Source: Mesorhizobium xinjiangense
GTDB taxonomy: Bacteria > Pseudomonadota > Alphaproteobacteria > Rhizobiales > Rhizobiaceae
Direction: 5' to 3'
DNA: 64,000 nucleotides
NCBI RefSeq assembly: GCF_009749525.1
Contig: NZ_WOAC01000017.1
Location: 48,141 to 112,140, forward strand
A program made the position numbers and the translations under genes. Below the pieces are notes generated by a model. It saw only the letters and a program-made list of their open reading frames with translations, ran no database searches and was not told where the DNA came from. Positions 45,150 through 52,019 of the stretch are shown piece after piece; within the stretch, counting starts at the first letter, position 1, and each line of letters starts with the position of its first letter.

Positions 45150-45470
45150 CTAGCGTTTCGGCGGCCTGTCGGCATTTTTCGCTTCCTCGGCAACCATAAT
45201 ATCCGTCGGCACGATTTCCACAACCAGCCGTCCGTCCGGCTCGACGTCCCAGACGAGCTCGGCATTTTCATATTCCAGGGCCGGGTCGACCTCGAAGCAG
45301 GTCATGAAGACACGCGGATAGAGCCCGTCAAACCGGCGCTCGGCGCGCGCGTGTTCTACCTTGCATGCCTGGGCCGTCTCGAACAGCGGCACGGGGGCCG
45401 GAAGTTCGCGACAATCTTCGAGGTCGGCAGAACATCCCACGATGAACAGGAGTGCAGCGATGTGTTCCAT
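45150..45470 (-). CDS. Hypothetical protein with predicted EcfG-dependent promoter
   Basis: I do not recognise a family. The 106-residue protein starts with a hydrophobic stretch MEHIAALLFIVGCS that could be a signal or lipoprotein peptide (cysteine 13). It then has three more cysteines (LEDCRELP, AQACKVEHAR, FMTCFEVDP) and a charged C terminus ending in NADRPPKR. GAGAGGAA lies 8 bases before the ATG. A perfect GGAAC-N16-CGTT promoter at 45491-45515 reads into it, placing its predicted transcript start about 10 bases before the start codon. It is therefore probably a general stress protein in the cell envelope. Confidence 0.65.
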   Translation of the reverse strand: MEHIAALLFIVGCSADLEDCRELPAPVPLFETAQACKVEHARAERRFDGLYPRVFMTCFEVDPALEYENAELVWDVEPDGRLVVEIVPTDIMVAEEAKNADRPPKR

Positions 45471-45490
45471 GGCTCATTCCTCTCGTGGTT

Positions 45491-45515
45491 AACGCCGGCG
45501 GAGCGGCAAGGTTCC
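45491..45515 (-). promoter_or_regulatory. EcfG promoter of the 106-residue hypothetical gene
   Basis: On the minus strand GGAAC (45511-45515) and CGTT (45491-45494) are separated by exactly 16 bases, the EcfG consensus. The ATG is 20 bases beyond the -10 box. Confidence 0.75.
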
Positions 45516-45649
45516 GCGACTGGCTGGCACGCGGCCAACAGCGACCGTTCCTCGAGGGCGTCGCGCCGGACAGGATTGTGCTTCGGCTGCAAGGTGAGGT
45601 CTGTGAAACCGGTCGCTCGCGAGGAATGCGCGGCCATCGTTGCCGGTGG

Positions 45650-45674
45650 GGAACTTCCGTCGGCTTCGGGCGTT
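45650..45674 (+). promoter_or_regulatory. EcfG promoter without a protein gene (candidate sRNA promoter)
   Basis: GGAAC (45650-45654) and CGTT (45671-45674) are 16 bases apart on the plus strand, within GGGGAAC and CGTTGAA contexts. No plausible plus-strand coding sequence follows before the terminator at 45766-45793. Confidence 0.7.
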
Positions 45675-45681
45675 GAATGTC

Positions 45682-45793
45682 TTGATCGCGGCATTGGATG
45701 CTTACCGCGATCCCTTCCGCGGGAACAAATACACGCTATCGTCCCCATCTTCGGAAGCGATCATTGGCCGGCCTGCTGGGCCGGCCTTTCTTT
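45682..45793 (+). ncRNA. Candidate EcfG-dependent small RNA
   Basis: Transcription from the promoter above should begin near 45682. The RNA would fold into a first hairpin with a perfect 8-bp stem (GATCGCGG 45684-45691, CCGCGATC 45705-45712). A second, wider loop is closed by CTTCCG/CGGAAG (45714-45719, 45752-45757) and contains an unpaired-looking GTCCCC (45741-45746). An intrinsic terminator follows: stem GGCCGGCC twice (45766-45773, 45779-45786), loop TGCTG, then TTTCTTT. The length is about 110 nt. It lies in the stress locus between the hypothetical gene and the HWE kinase. Caulobacter GsrN is a known general-stress sRNA with a C-rich targeting loop. Homology to it is only a hypothesis. 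Confidence 0.55.
45766..45793 (+). terminator. Intrinsic terminator of the candidate sRNA
   Basis: An 8-bp GC-only stem (45766-45773 with 45779-45786) and a 5-base loop are followed by TTTCTTT on the plus strand only. The minus-strand flank has no U tract, so the terminator points away from the HWE kinase gene. Confidence 0.72.
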
Positions 45794-45820
45794 GGCGCCT
45801 GCCGGCGGTGATGAGCAGAT

Positions 45821-46822
45821 CTATGCCGCCTCGAAATTTTCGTCCGGGATGGTGAGACGGTACTCGATGGCGCCATTCGAGACAGTCAGGCGTGCCTTGC
45901 CGTTGAGTGCCGTGGGCACGATCCTTTCCAGGGCCACGCTGCTGAAGCGCTGGTTGTCGAGAAATGGCCGGAGGCCGTCGCGCATATGCTCGTTCCAGAC
46001 GAGCTGGAGGCCGGCCTTGCGGCTCGGCGTCGCCGCGATGGTGACGGTCCCGCCATCGCGCGACAATGCGCCGGCACTCACGGAATTGACCGCCAGCTCA
46101 TGCATGGCAAGGCCTACGTGAAGGGCGGCATTGGGGTTGAGATAGGGATTGGCGCCGTCCAGGCGGATGTTGCGTTCGGGGTCGGCGCAGAAGCGTTGCA
46201 CCTGGCCCATGACGAGCTCCTTCAGCCGCGCGCCGCGCCAATTCGACAGCGTGACCAGATCCTGCGAGGCGGAAAGGGAGTGCAGCCGTCCGCGAAAGCG
46301 GCGCAGAAAATCGTCGATGTCTTCGGAGTCGCGCCCAGTCTGCGCGGCAACCGACTGAATGATCGCCAGCAGATTCTTCGACCGATGGCTGACCTCGCGA
46401 AGAAGGGCGCGCAGCGTCTGCTCGCGATGTTTCTGCTCGGTGATCTCGACGGTGGTGGTGATGACGCCCTCGATGCGGCCATCCTCGCCGCAGTCGGCGT
46501 CGATCCAGATGTCGAACCACCGTGCGCCGACGCTGTCGGGAACGCGGATCTCGAGCCGTCGTGCAACGCCGTCTTCCAGGATGGCGCGTTTCGCCTCGCA
46601 GACCCTGTCGGCCTCCGGCTGCGGCAGGAAATCATGGTCGCCTGACCCCGCCCGAGACTGCGCCGACCAGCTTTCGGGAAAGTTTTCGGCCCAGACGACA
46701 TGCAGGTCGGCATCCTGATAGAGAACCGAAATGTCGGCATTGCGCAGGGCGCGCATCAGGCCGCGACCCAGTCCGCCGGTGATCTCGGGCACCTTCCTGG
46801 CGGTCTTCCGTCGCGGATTCAT
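45821..46822 (-). CDS. HWE-family PAS sensor histidine kinase
   Basis: A soluble kinase of about 333 residues. A PAS domain fills roughly residues 20-130 (ADISVLYQDADLHVVWAENF, ARWFDIWIDADCGEDG, VITTTVEITEQKHREQ). The HWE/HisKA_2 core follows, with LLREVSHRSKNLLAIIQSVA (phospho-histidine near residue 145), GLAMHELAVNSVSAGALS and LVWNEHMRDG with the WxE triad. The G2-like end is short. The ATG at 46822 is chosen over a GTG at 46828. It is 40 bases after phyR on the same strand and probably shares its EcfG promoter. Kinases of this class phosphorylate PhyR. Confidence 0.85.
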   Translation of the reverse strand: MNPRRKTARKVPEITGGLGRGLMRALRNADISVLYQDADLHVVWAENFPESWSAQSRAGSGDHDFLPQPEADRVCEAKRAILEDGVARRLEIRVPDSVGARWFDIWIDADCGEDGRIEGVITTTVEITEQKHREQTLRALLREVSHRSKNLLAIIQSVAAQTGRDSEDIDDFLRRFRGRLHSLSASQDLVTLSNWRGARLKELVMGQVQRFCADPERNIRLDGANPYLNPNAALHVGLAMHELAVNSVSAGALSRDGGTVTIAATPSRKAGLQLVWNEHMRDGLRPFLDNQRFSSVALERIVPTALNGKARLTVSNGAIEYRLTIPDENFEAA

Positions 46823-46862
46823 CGGCACGCATCATCCGGCACGCGGCGGGCGGGTCCGCATG

Positions 46863-47657
46863 TCATGCCGCGGCTCTTGCTTGCCGGTCGAAGAAGAGTG
46901 CCTGGCTGATGAGAGCCTTCACCATATCGGGATTGAAGGGCTTGGTGACCAGGAACGCAGGCTCGGGGCGTGTTCCGGTCAGGAGCCGTTCGGGAAAAGC
47001 GGTGATGAAGATGACGGGCACCGGCGCGTGGGCGATGATGTCGTTGACGGCGTCGATGCCCGAACTGCCGTCGGCCAGCTGGATGTCGGCCAGCACCATG
47101 CCGGGCCGCGATTTCGCAAACAGCGCAACCGCCTCGGCCCGCGTGCGGGCGGTGCCGACGACACTGTGGCCGAGGCTCTCCACCATCTCTTCGATGTCCA
47201 TGGCGATCAGCGGCTCGTCCTCGATGACGAGAACGTTCGTGGCGACCTGACGCGAGATCTCCGTGGAGGCGTCCCGAAGCAGAGCTTCCAGTTTTTCATC
47301 GGTCGTGTCGAGGATCTCGGCGGCCTCATCCGCCCTGAAACCTTCCACGGCAACGAGCACGAAGGCCTGACGGGCCGGCGGAGCAAGGGTGGCGAGCTTT
47401 GCCGCGGCCTTGCTTTCCCATTCCGGGCGGGGCTGCGGCTCGGCTTCGGGCGGGTTCAAAGACGCGTAAAGTCCGGCAAACAGCTTGTAGAGCGCCACGC
47501 GCGGACTGCTGGCGGCGGGGAACACGTCGCTGTCGGCTATGATCGCCTCCAGCGTGGCGGCCACCAGGGCGTCGCCGCTGGTCTGGGAGCCCGAGATGGC
47601 ACGCGCGAAACGGCGCAGATATGGCAAGTGCGGCGCGATCGTTTCAGACAGGCTCAT
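46863..47657 (-). CDS. phyR: General stress response regulator PhyR
   Basis: A 264-residue PhyR. The N-terminal half is an ECF sigma-like domain (PHLPYLRRFARAISGSQTSG, then LAPPARQAFVLVAVEGFRAD as the sigma4-like region). The C-terminal receiver has VIEDEPLIAMDIEEM near residue 142, phospho-aspartate in GMVLADIQLADGSSG and the KPF motif. When phosphorylated it binds NepR and frees EcfG. The ATG is at 47657. An EcfG promoter 59 bases upstream gives positive feedback. It is divergent from nepR-ecfG. Confidence 0.96.
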   Translation of the reverse strand: MSLSETIAPHLPYLRRFARAISGSQTSGDALVAATLEAIIADSDVFPAASSPRVALYKLFAGLYASLNPPEAEPQPRPEWESKAAAKLATLAPPARQAFVLVAVEGFRADEAAEILDTTDEKLEALLRDASTEISRQVATNVLVIEDEPLIAMDIEEMVESLGHSVVGTARTRAEAVALFAKSRPGMVLADIQLADGSSGIDAVNDIIAHAPVPVIFITAFPERLLTGTRPEPAFLVTKPFNPDMVKALISQALFFDRQARAAA

Positions 47658-47715
47658 GACAGCGTATCTCCCTTTCCCCGACAGCCGATGAATGCAAGCT
47701 GGCAAATCGCTGTCG

Positions 47716-47741
47716 AAACGGTTGGCGGGGGGAAAAGTTCC
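47716..47741 (-). promoter_or_regulatory. EcfG promoter of phyR
   Basis: On the minus strand GGAAC (47737-47741) is followed after 16 bases (47721-47736) by CGTTT (47716-47720), an exact consensus, 59 bases before the phyR ATG. Confidence 0.82.
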
Positions 47742-47749
47742 CCGATCAG

Positions 47750-47774
47750 GGAACGATCTTGGCCCTGACGCATT
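47750..47774 (+). promoter_or_regulatory. Probable EcfG promoter of nepR-ecfG
   Basis: GGAAC (47750-47754) is followed after 16 bases by CATT (47771-47774), one base from consensus. Its -35 box is back to back with that of phyR (GTTCCC-N6-GGGAAC). A start near 47782 fits nepR translation from 47848. Confidence 0.6.
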
Positions 47775-47847
47775 GATGAGCGCAATGCAGCGCGTCGGTT
47801 TGGGGAACCGTGCGTCGATCCAAAGCCAGGTAGGGGTGAAGGTAGGG

Positions 47848-48066
47848 ATGAAGAAGTCAAGCCAAGCAACGCGGCGGCCGACAGGAGACCATGCGGGCGG
47901 GAGCGACGAGATTCTGGGGCCCAATTCGGAAATCGGCCGCAAATTGCGTGCGTATTACGACGAACTTGTCTCCGAGGAGATACCGGATCGTTTTTCGCAA
48001 TTGCTGCGCGAACTCGAGACGAGCGAGAAGCCGGAAAGCGGAGGCAAGGGTGCCAAGCCGTCATAG
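47848..48066 (+). CDS. nepR: Anti-sigma factor NepR
   Basis: A 72-residue NepR, the anti-sigma factor that sequesters EcfG until phosphorylated PhyR captures it. The two conserved helices are plain: IGRKLRAYYDELVSEEIPDR and FSQLLRELETSEKPES. The frame is open upstream to 47692, but the predicted EcfG transcript begins after the first candidate ATG (47776), so I prefer the ATG at 47848. A GTG at 47836 is also possible. ecfG follows after 178 bases. Confidence 0.88.
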   Translation: MKKSSQATRRPTGDHAGGSDEILGPNSEIGRKLRAYYDELVSEEIPDRFSQLLRELETSEKPESGGKGAKPS

Positions 48067-48244
48067 TGTCCTCGATTCGAAAGCCGTTGCGGCAAGCGGC
48101 GTTGATCTCCTGAATTGCAGTTTCGGCCAGGACATTGGCGGATATGAGATTGCTGCGTGGCGGCCGGAGCGCGGCTTCGCAAGGATGAGGCCATGTCCGG
48201 CCTTGCGGCCGTCAAGTCCACAACGGCAGACCGGGTGAGAGTGC

Positions 48245-48796
48245 ATGAGTGAGCTTCCTGAATTCAAGGCCGGTCTCGTGCAGGCAATTCCGAGCCTGCG
48301 CGCCTTCGCGGTGTCGTTGGCGCACAATGCCGACCGGGCCGACGACCTCGTGCAGGAGACGCTGGTCAAGGCGTGGGACAAGCAGAGCAGTTTCGAGCAA
48401 GGAACGAACCTGAAGGCCTGGCTGTTCACCATTCTGCGCAACGAATTCTATTCACAGATGCGCAAGCGTGGCCGCGAGGTTCAGGATACGGAGGGGATCA
48501 TGACGGCGCGCCTGGCTATCCATCCCGGTCAGCAGGGCCGGATGGACCTGGAGGATTTTCGCCGCGCGCTGGCGCTTCTGCCCGAAGACCAGCGCGAGGC
48601 TGTCATCCTCGTCGGCGCCTCCGGTTTTTCCTATGAGGAAGCAGCGCAGATCTGCGGCTGCGCCGTGGGAACGGTCAAGAGCCGGGTCAGCCGGGCGCGT
48701 ACACGCCTGCAGGAACTTCTCGCCATATCGGGCGAAGGCGAATACGGCCCCGACGCGATCTCGTCACAGGTCCTGGGATCGGGCGTCTCTGGCTGA
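48245..48796 (+). CDS. ecfG: ECF sigma factor EcfG (general stress response)
   Basis: A 183-residue group-15 type ECF sigma factor. Sigma2 is FAVSLAHNADRADDLVQETL with LKAWLFTILRNEFYSQMRKR. Sigma4 is LALLPEDQREAVILVGASGF followed by SYEEAAQICGCAVGTVKSRV. It directs RNA polymerase to GGAAC-N16/17-CGTT promoters, several of which surround it. It follows nepR, and its 3' end overlaps the convergent permease gene by 33 bases, so opposing transcription may matter. Confidence 0.94.
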   Translation: MSELPEFKAGLVQAIPSLRAFAVSLAHNADRADDLVQETLVKAWDKQSSFEQGTNLKAWLFTILRNEFYSQMRKRGREVQDTEGIMTARLAIHPGQQGRMDLEDFRRALALLPEDQREAVILVGASGFSYEEAAQICGCAVGTVKSRVSRARTRLQELLAISGEGEYGPDAISSQVLGSGVSG

Positions 48797-49891
48797 CGCG
48801 TTTCCGGCAGTCGATCTGCCTGCCTGCGGCATGATGTTCGTCACGATCGCATAGATGATCAGCAGCACCGGTACAGCGATAAACCCGCCAAGCGCTCCCC
48901 AAATCCAGATCCAGAAGGCGATAGCGAGGACGACGAGGAAGGGGTTGAGCGTCATGGTGCGCCCGAGCACCGACGGCGTGACGAACTGCGCCTCGATCAT
49001 GTTCAAGAACAGGAATGCCAATGGCGGCAGCATGCTGGCGGCCAGCGTGTCGAACTCGAGCAATCCAACCGCGAACAGAATGATGGCCATGACGGCCGGA
49101 CCGAGATAGGTCACGAAGTTCAAAAGCCCGGCGAGCGCGCCCCAGAGGAATGGCGAGGGAAGGCCGATCAGGTACATGGCCAGCGTCACCGAGACGCCGA
49201 GACCGATATTGACCAGCGTGATCGACAGCAAATAGCGCGAGACCAGCCGCTCGACGTCGCGGAAAACATGGGCAGCGCGCCAGCGCAGATGGTCGTCGAC
49301 GCAGAGCCGCAGGATCATCGCCCGGATGTCGAAACGGGTCAGCATGAAGAAGTAGAGACTTGCCAGGAAGAGGAGCACCTGCGCGACGACGGTCGGCGCC
49401 AGCGTGGCGACGCTCTGCACCGGAGACGAATCTTCCACCGCGATGGTCGGCGTGCCGGATCCGATCGCGCCGCGAAGCTGCTCCTGGACCGACTTCAGCG
49501 TGGCGATCGGCTCACGCAACTGGGCAAGTTGAAGCTGCAGCTCGTTCCAGATCTGCGGTATGCGCCCCGACCAGGTCGACAGCGGCGCCGCCAGCGCCAG
49601 GACGAAGGCCGACAACAGGGCAAGAAAGAGAATGACGACGACCCCGGCGGAAAGGGGAGACGGCAGCCCCCTTGCTTCCAGGCGGGTCGCGATCGGGCCG
49701 ACCATGAGGCCGATGATGACGGCGGTGACCACCGGAGCAAGGACGACCTGGCCGGCGTCGAGCGCGAACACCGTGGCAATGACACCGACGACGATAATGG
49801 CCAGATCCGCCGCCCGCGACGTCAGTTTCGCGGGGTCCGTTTGCTGGGAGGGCCTTTTCAGGGGCGGCCAGTCGGCATCCTGCCGCTTCAT
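48764..49891 (-). CDS. AI-2E family transporter (PerM/YdiK-like permease)
   Basis: A 375-residue membrane protein with seven or eight helices of the AI-2E exporter family, which includes the E. coli TqsA, YdiK and PerM. Typical segments are DLAIIVVGVIATVFALDAGQ, LLSITLVNIGLGVSVTLAMY, LWGALAGLLNFVTYLGPAV and LGRTMTLNPFLVVLAIAFW. The transported substrate is unknown. I chose the ATG at 49891 because the EcfG promoter at 49920-49944 predicts a transcript start near 49910, ruling out the upstream ATG at 49921. It is convergent with and overlaps ecfG. Confidence 0.86.
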   Translation of the reverse strand: MKRQDADWPPLKRPSQQTDPAKLTSRAADLAIIVVGVIATVFALDAGQVVLAPVVTAVIIGLMVGPIATRLEARGLPSPLSAGVVVILFLALLSAFVLALAAPLSTWSGRIPQIWNELQLQLAQLREPIATLKSVQEQLRGAIGSGTPTIAVEDSSPVQSVATLAPTVVAQVLLFLASLYFFMLTRFDIRAMILRLCVDDHLRWRAAHVFRDVERLVSRYLLSITLVNIGLGVSVTLAMYLIGLPSPFLWGALAGLLNFVTYLGPAVMAIILFAVGLLEFDTLAASMLPPLAFLFLNMIEAQFVTPSVLGRTMTLNPFLVVLAIAFWIWIWGALGGFIAVPVLLIIYAIVTNIMPQAGRSTAGNASARDARSQDL

Positions 49892-49919
49892 GTGCTTGTC
49901 CTGTCGACGTTGGCGTTGC

Positions 49920-49944
49920 AACGTCCTTGCACGATTTCGGTTCC
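49920..49944 (-). promoter_or_regulatory. EcfG promoter of the AI-2E family gene
   Basis: On the minus strand GGAAC (49940-49944) and CGTT (49920-49923) are 16 bases apart, an exact consensus, 29 bases from the chosen ATG. Confidence 0.8.
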
Positions 49945-49947
49945 TTT

Positions 49948-49972
49948 GGAACTCTATGCCCGTTCATGCATT
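49948..49972 (+). promoter_or_regulatory. Probable EcfG promoter of the DUF883 gene
   Basis: GGAAC (49948-49952) and CATT (49969-49972) are 16 bases apart. Its -35 box is separated by only 3 bases from the divergent one (GTTCC-TTT-GGAAC). The -10 deviates from CGTT in the same way as at nepR. Confidence 0.55.
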
Positions 49973-50003
49973 GAAACCGCTGACAACAGAGGGAAAAGCA
50001 ATC

Positions 50004-50339
50004 ATGGCTGCCACACAATCGAAATCCGCCAAATCCGTCGGCGGAGAGGGAACCGCCGAGGACTTCGAACATCAGATCGCCATTCTCAAGGAGGAACTTG
50101 AGAATGTGAAGTCGCAGCTTGCCCGCTCGGGTGGACGTTCGATGGCGGCGGCGCGCAAGGCGGCGGCCGGCGGAATGGATCGGTTGCGTCACCAGGGCGA
50201 GACCGCGCTCGAGGATTTCAAGGGCAGTGCACATGACATCGAGGATCGTATCGGTCAGACGATACGCGAGAAGCCTGTAACGTCGCTGGCGATCGCCGCC
50301 GGCATCGGCTTTCTGTGCGCTCTGCTGGCCAAGCGGTAG
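50004..50339 (+). CDS. DUF883/ElaB-YqjD-like membrane-anchored protein
   Basis: A 111-residue protein with a helical, coiled-coil-like body (EDFEHQIAILKEELENVKSQ, then AAARKAAAGGMDRLRHQGET) and one C-terminal membrane helix PVTSLAIAAGIGFLCALLAKR. This is the ElaB/YqjD/YgaM layout, tail-anchored proteins that in E. coli bind ribosomes in stationary phase under RpoS. GAGGG lies 9 bases before the ATG. It is preceded by an EcfG-type promoter and followed 11 bases later by a YqjE-like gene, mirroring the enteric yqjD-yqjE order. Confidence 0.8.
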   Translation: MAATQSKSAKSVGGEGTAEDFEHQIAILKEELENVKSQLARSGGRSMAAARKAAAGGMDRLRHQGETALEDFKGSAHDIEDRIGQTIREKPVTSLAIAAGIGFLCALLAKR

Positions 50340-50350
50340 GCGGCGGCTGA

Positions 50351-50797
50351 ATGGTCTCGCCGCTTATCGGCCTTCTGACATCGATTGACCCCCAACGCGC
50401 CGTAAGGCGGGCGCGGAGCGCCGTCATCGTCTACGCGCTCGCGGCGATTGCCGCGCTGTGCGGGGCCGGCTTCCTGATTGCCGCTGGTTTCCTTTACACG
50501 GCTCGGCATATGAGCCCGCTGGTGGCATGCCTCGTCTTCGGTCTCGGCTTCCTGCTTCTGGCCCTCATATGCGTGGTCGTGTGGCAGTTGTCGGGGCCGC
50601 GACGGTCGCGGCGGCGTGAGGAAGAACGGGCGAAGCAATTGACCTCGCTCGCCGGCGCCGTGGCGGTCTCGGTGCTGCCGACGCTGGCACGGCGAGCCGG
50701 AGTGCGCTCGCTTGTTTGGCCGCTGGCCGCCATGGCGGCCTATGCGATCTACAAGGAGAATGCGGGTTCCGACGACACGAAGCCGGACGAGGATTGA
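50351..50797 (+). CDS. YqjE/DUF1469-like phage-holin-family membrane protein
   Basis: A 148-residue protein with two strong membrane helices (VIVYALAAIAALCGAGFLI and PLVACLVFGLGFLLLALICV) and a possible third near residue 118. A basic loop RRSRRREEERAK follows and the tail is acidic. This fits the putative holin/YqjE family often paired with DUF883 proteins. The real function is not known and phage lysis is unlikely. It is co-transcribed with the upstream gene and so is probably in the stress regulon. Confidence 0.72.
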   Translation: MVSPLIGLLTSIDPQRAVRRARSAVIVYALAAIAALCGAGFLIAAGFLYTARHMSPLVACLVFGLGFLLLALICVVVWQLSGPRRSRRREEERAKQLTSLAGAVAVSVLPTLARRAGVRSLVWPLAAMAAYAIYKENAGSDDTKPDED

Positions 50798-51029
50798 TCG
50801 CCGCAAGCGCGATCCGCAAGATGACAGGTGCCGACGGCTTGATCGGCCGGCAATATGATGAACAACGGGCGTCCGATTGTTCACCATCCGGAGACGAACC
50901 ATTGACGGTTCCTACTCTACCAATTTCGCCCGGCTGCTCGACATATGGCATGACAACACCGGCCGGCCCCAGTGCGTCGGCCTGACAACCGGAATCGATG
51001 TGCCAGAGCGCCGTCAAAGGAGTTCCGCC

Positions 51030-51965
51030 ATGCTCAAACAGATCCAGGGTCTGCATCACGTCACCTCCATGGCCAGGGATGCGCAGGAAAACAACGACTT
51101 CTTCACCAAGACGCTCGGCTTGCGGCGGGTCAAGAAGACGGTGAATTTCGACGCCCCCGACGTCTACCACCTCTATTATGCCGACGAGGTGGGTTTGCCG
51201 GGCACGGTCATGACTTATTTCCCGTTCCCCAATATTCCACGCGGCCATCCCGGTACGGGCGAGGTGGGCACGACCGTGTTCTCGGTTCCCGAAGGCACCC
51301 TCGGCTACTGGCAGGAGCGTTTCGCCAGGGAAGGCGTGTCGGATGTCGGCGCCGACGAGCTGTTCGGCCAGAAGCGCCTGACCTTCAAGGGCCCCGATGG
51401 CGACGGATTTGCGCTCGTGGAGACGAAGGACGACACGCGGCCGCCATGGTCGAAGGCCGATGTTCCCGCCGACGAGGCGATCCGCGGCTTCCATTCGGTA
51501 TCGCTCAGGCTGAAGGATGGCGGGGCGACGGAAGAGCTCCTGAAATTCATGGGCTATGAGGACGTTGACCGCTCCGGCAACGTGAAGCGCCTGGCCGTTC
51601 CCGGTGGCGGCAACGGCGCCAGCCTGATCGACATCGAGACGATCCCCGGCGGCGATCGCGCCGCGCAGGGCGCCGGCTCGGTTCATCATGTGGCCTTCGC
51701 CGTCGAAGACCGCGCCAAGCAGCTCGAGGTGCGCAAGGCGCTGACGGACACCGGCTACCAGGTGACGCCGGTGATCGACCGCGATTATTTCTGGGCGATC
51801 TATTTCAGGACGCCCGGCGGCGTCCTGTTCGAGGTCTCGACCAACGAGCCCGGATTCGACCGCGACGAGGACACGGCGCATCTGGGCGAGGCGTTGAAAC
51901 TGCCCCGGCAGCACGAGCATCTGCGCACGATGCTGGAAAGCCATCTGCAGCCGATCAAGGACTGA
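51030..51965 (+). CDS. VOC-family ring-cleaving dioxygenase (MhqO/LinE-like)
   Basis: A 311-residue protein of two tandem vicinal-oxygen-chelate modules: LKQIQGLHHVTSMARDAQEN to about residue 135, and IRGFHSVSLRLKDGGATEEL from about residue 153, with HHVAFAVEDRAK and GGVLFEVSTNEPGFD. Metal ligands His (LHHVT), His (VHHVAF) and Glu (LFEVST) are visible. Homologues annotated as MhqO act in quinone or hydroquinone resistance. AAAGGAG lies 7 bases before the ATG. A hydrolase gene follows, as MhqD follows MhqO in Bacillus. Confidence 0.86.
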   Translation: MLKQIQGLHHVTSMARDAQENNDFFTKTLGLRRVKKTVNFDAPDVYHLYYADEVGLPGTVMTYFPFPNIPRGHPGTGEVGTTVFSVPEGTLGYWQERFAREGVSDVGADELFGQKRLTFKGPDGDGFALVETKDDTRPPWSKADVPADEAIRGFHSVSLRLKDGGATEELLKFMGYEDVDRSGNVKRLAVPGGGNGASLIDIETIPGGDRAAQGAGSVHHVAFAVEDRAKQLEVRKALTDTGYQVTPVIDRDYFWAIYFRTPGGVLFEVSTNEPGFDRDEDTAHLGEALKLPRQHEHLRTMLESHLQPIKD

Positions 51966-51972
51966 TCCTGCG

Positions 51973-52000
51973 GCCGGGGAGCCGATCCAGGCTCCCCGGC
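51973..52000 (+). repeat. Intercistronic hairpin
   Basis: GCCGGGGAGCC (51973-51983) and GGCTCCCCGGC (51990-52000) form a perfect 11-bp stem with loop GATCCA, between the dioxygenase and esterase genes. No T-run follows, so transcript stabilisation is more likely than termination. Confidence 0.65.
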
Positions 52001-52019
52001 ACCGATGAGGAGACACGGC

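Noticed and set aside
45006..46121. Long plus-strand frame across the sRNA region and kinase
   Set aside because: It runs antisense to two supported genes and across the terminator, with no recognisable domain. It was considered as an alternative to the sRNA and judged non-coding.
48061..48441. Minus-strand frames opposite nepR/ecfG
   Set aside because: They lack start signals and homology and lie opposite the clearly conserved ecfG.
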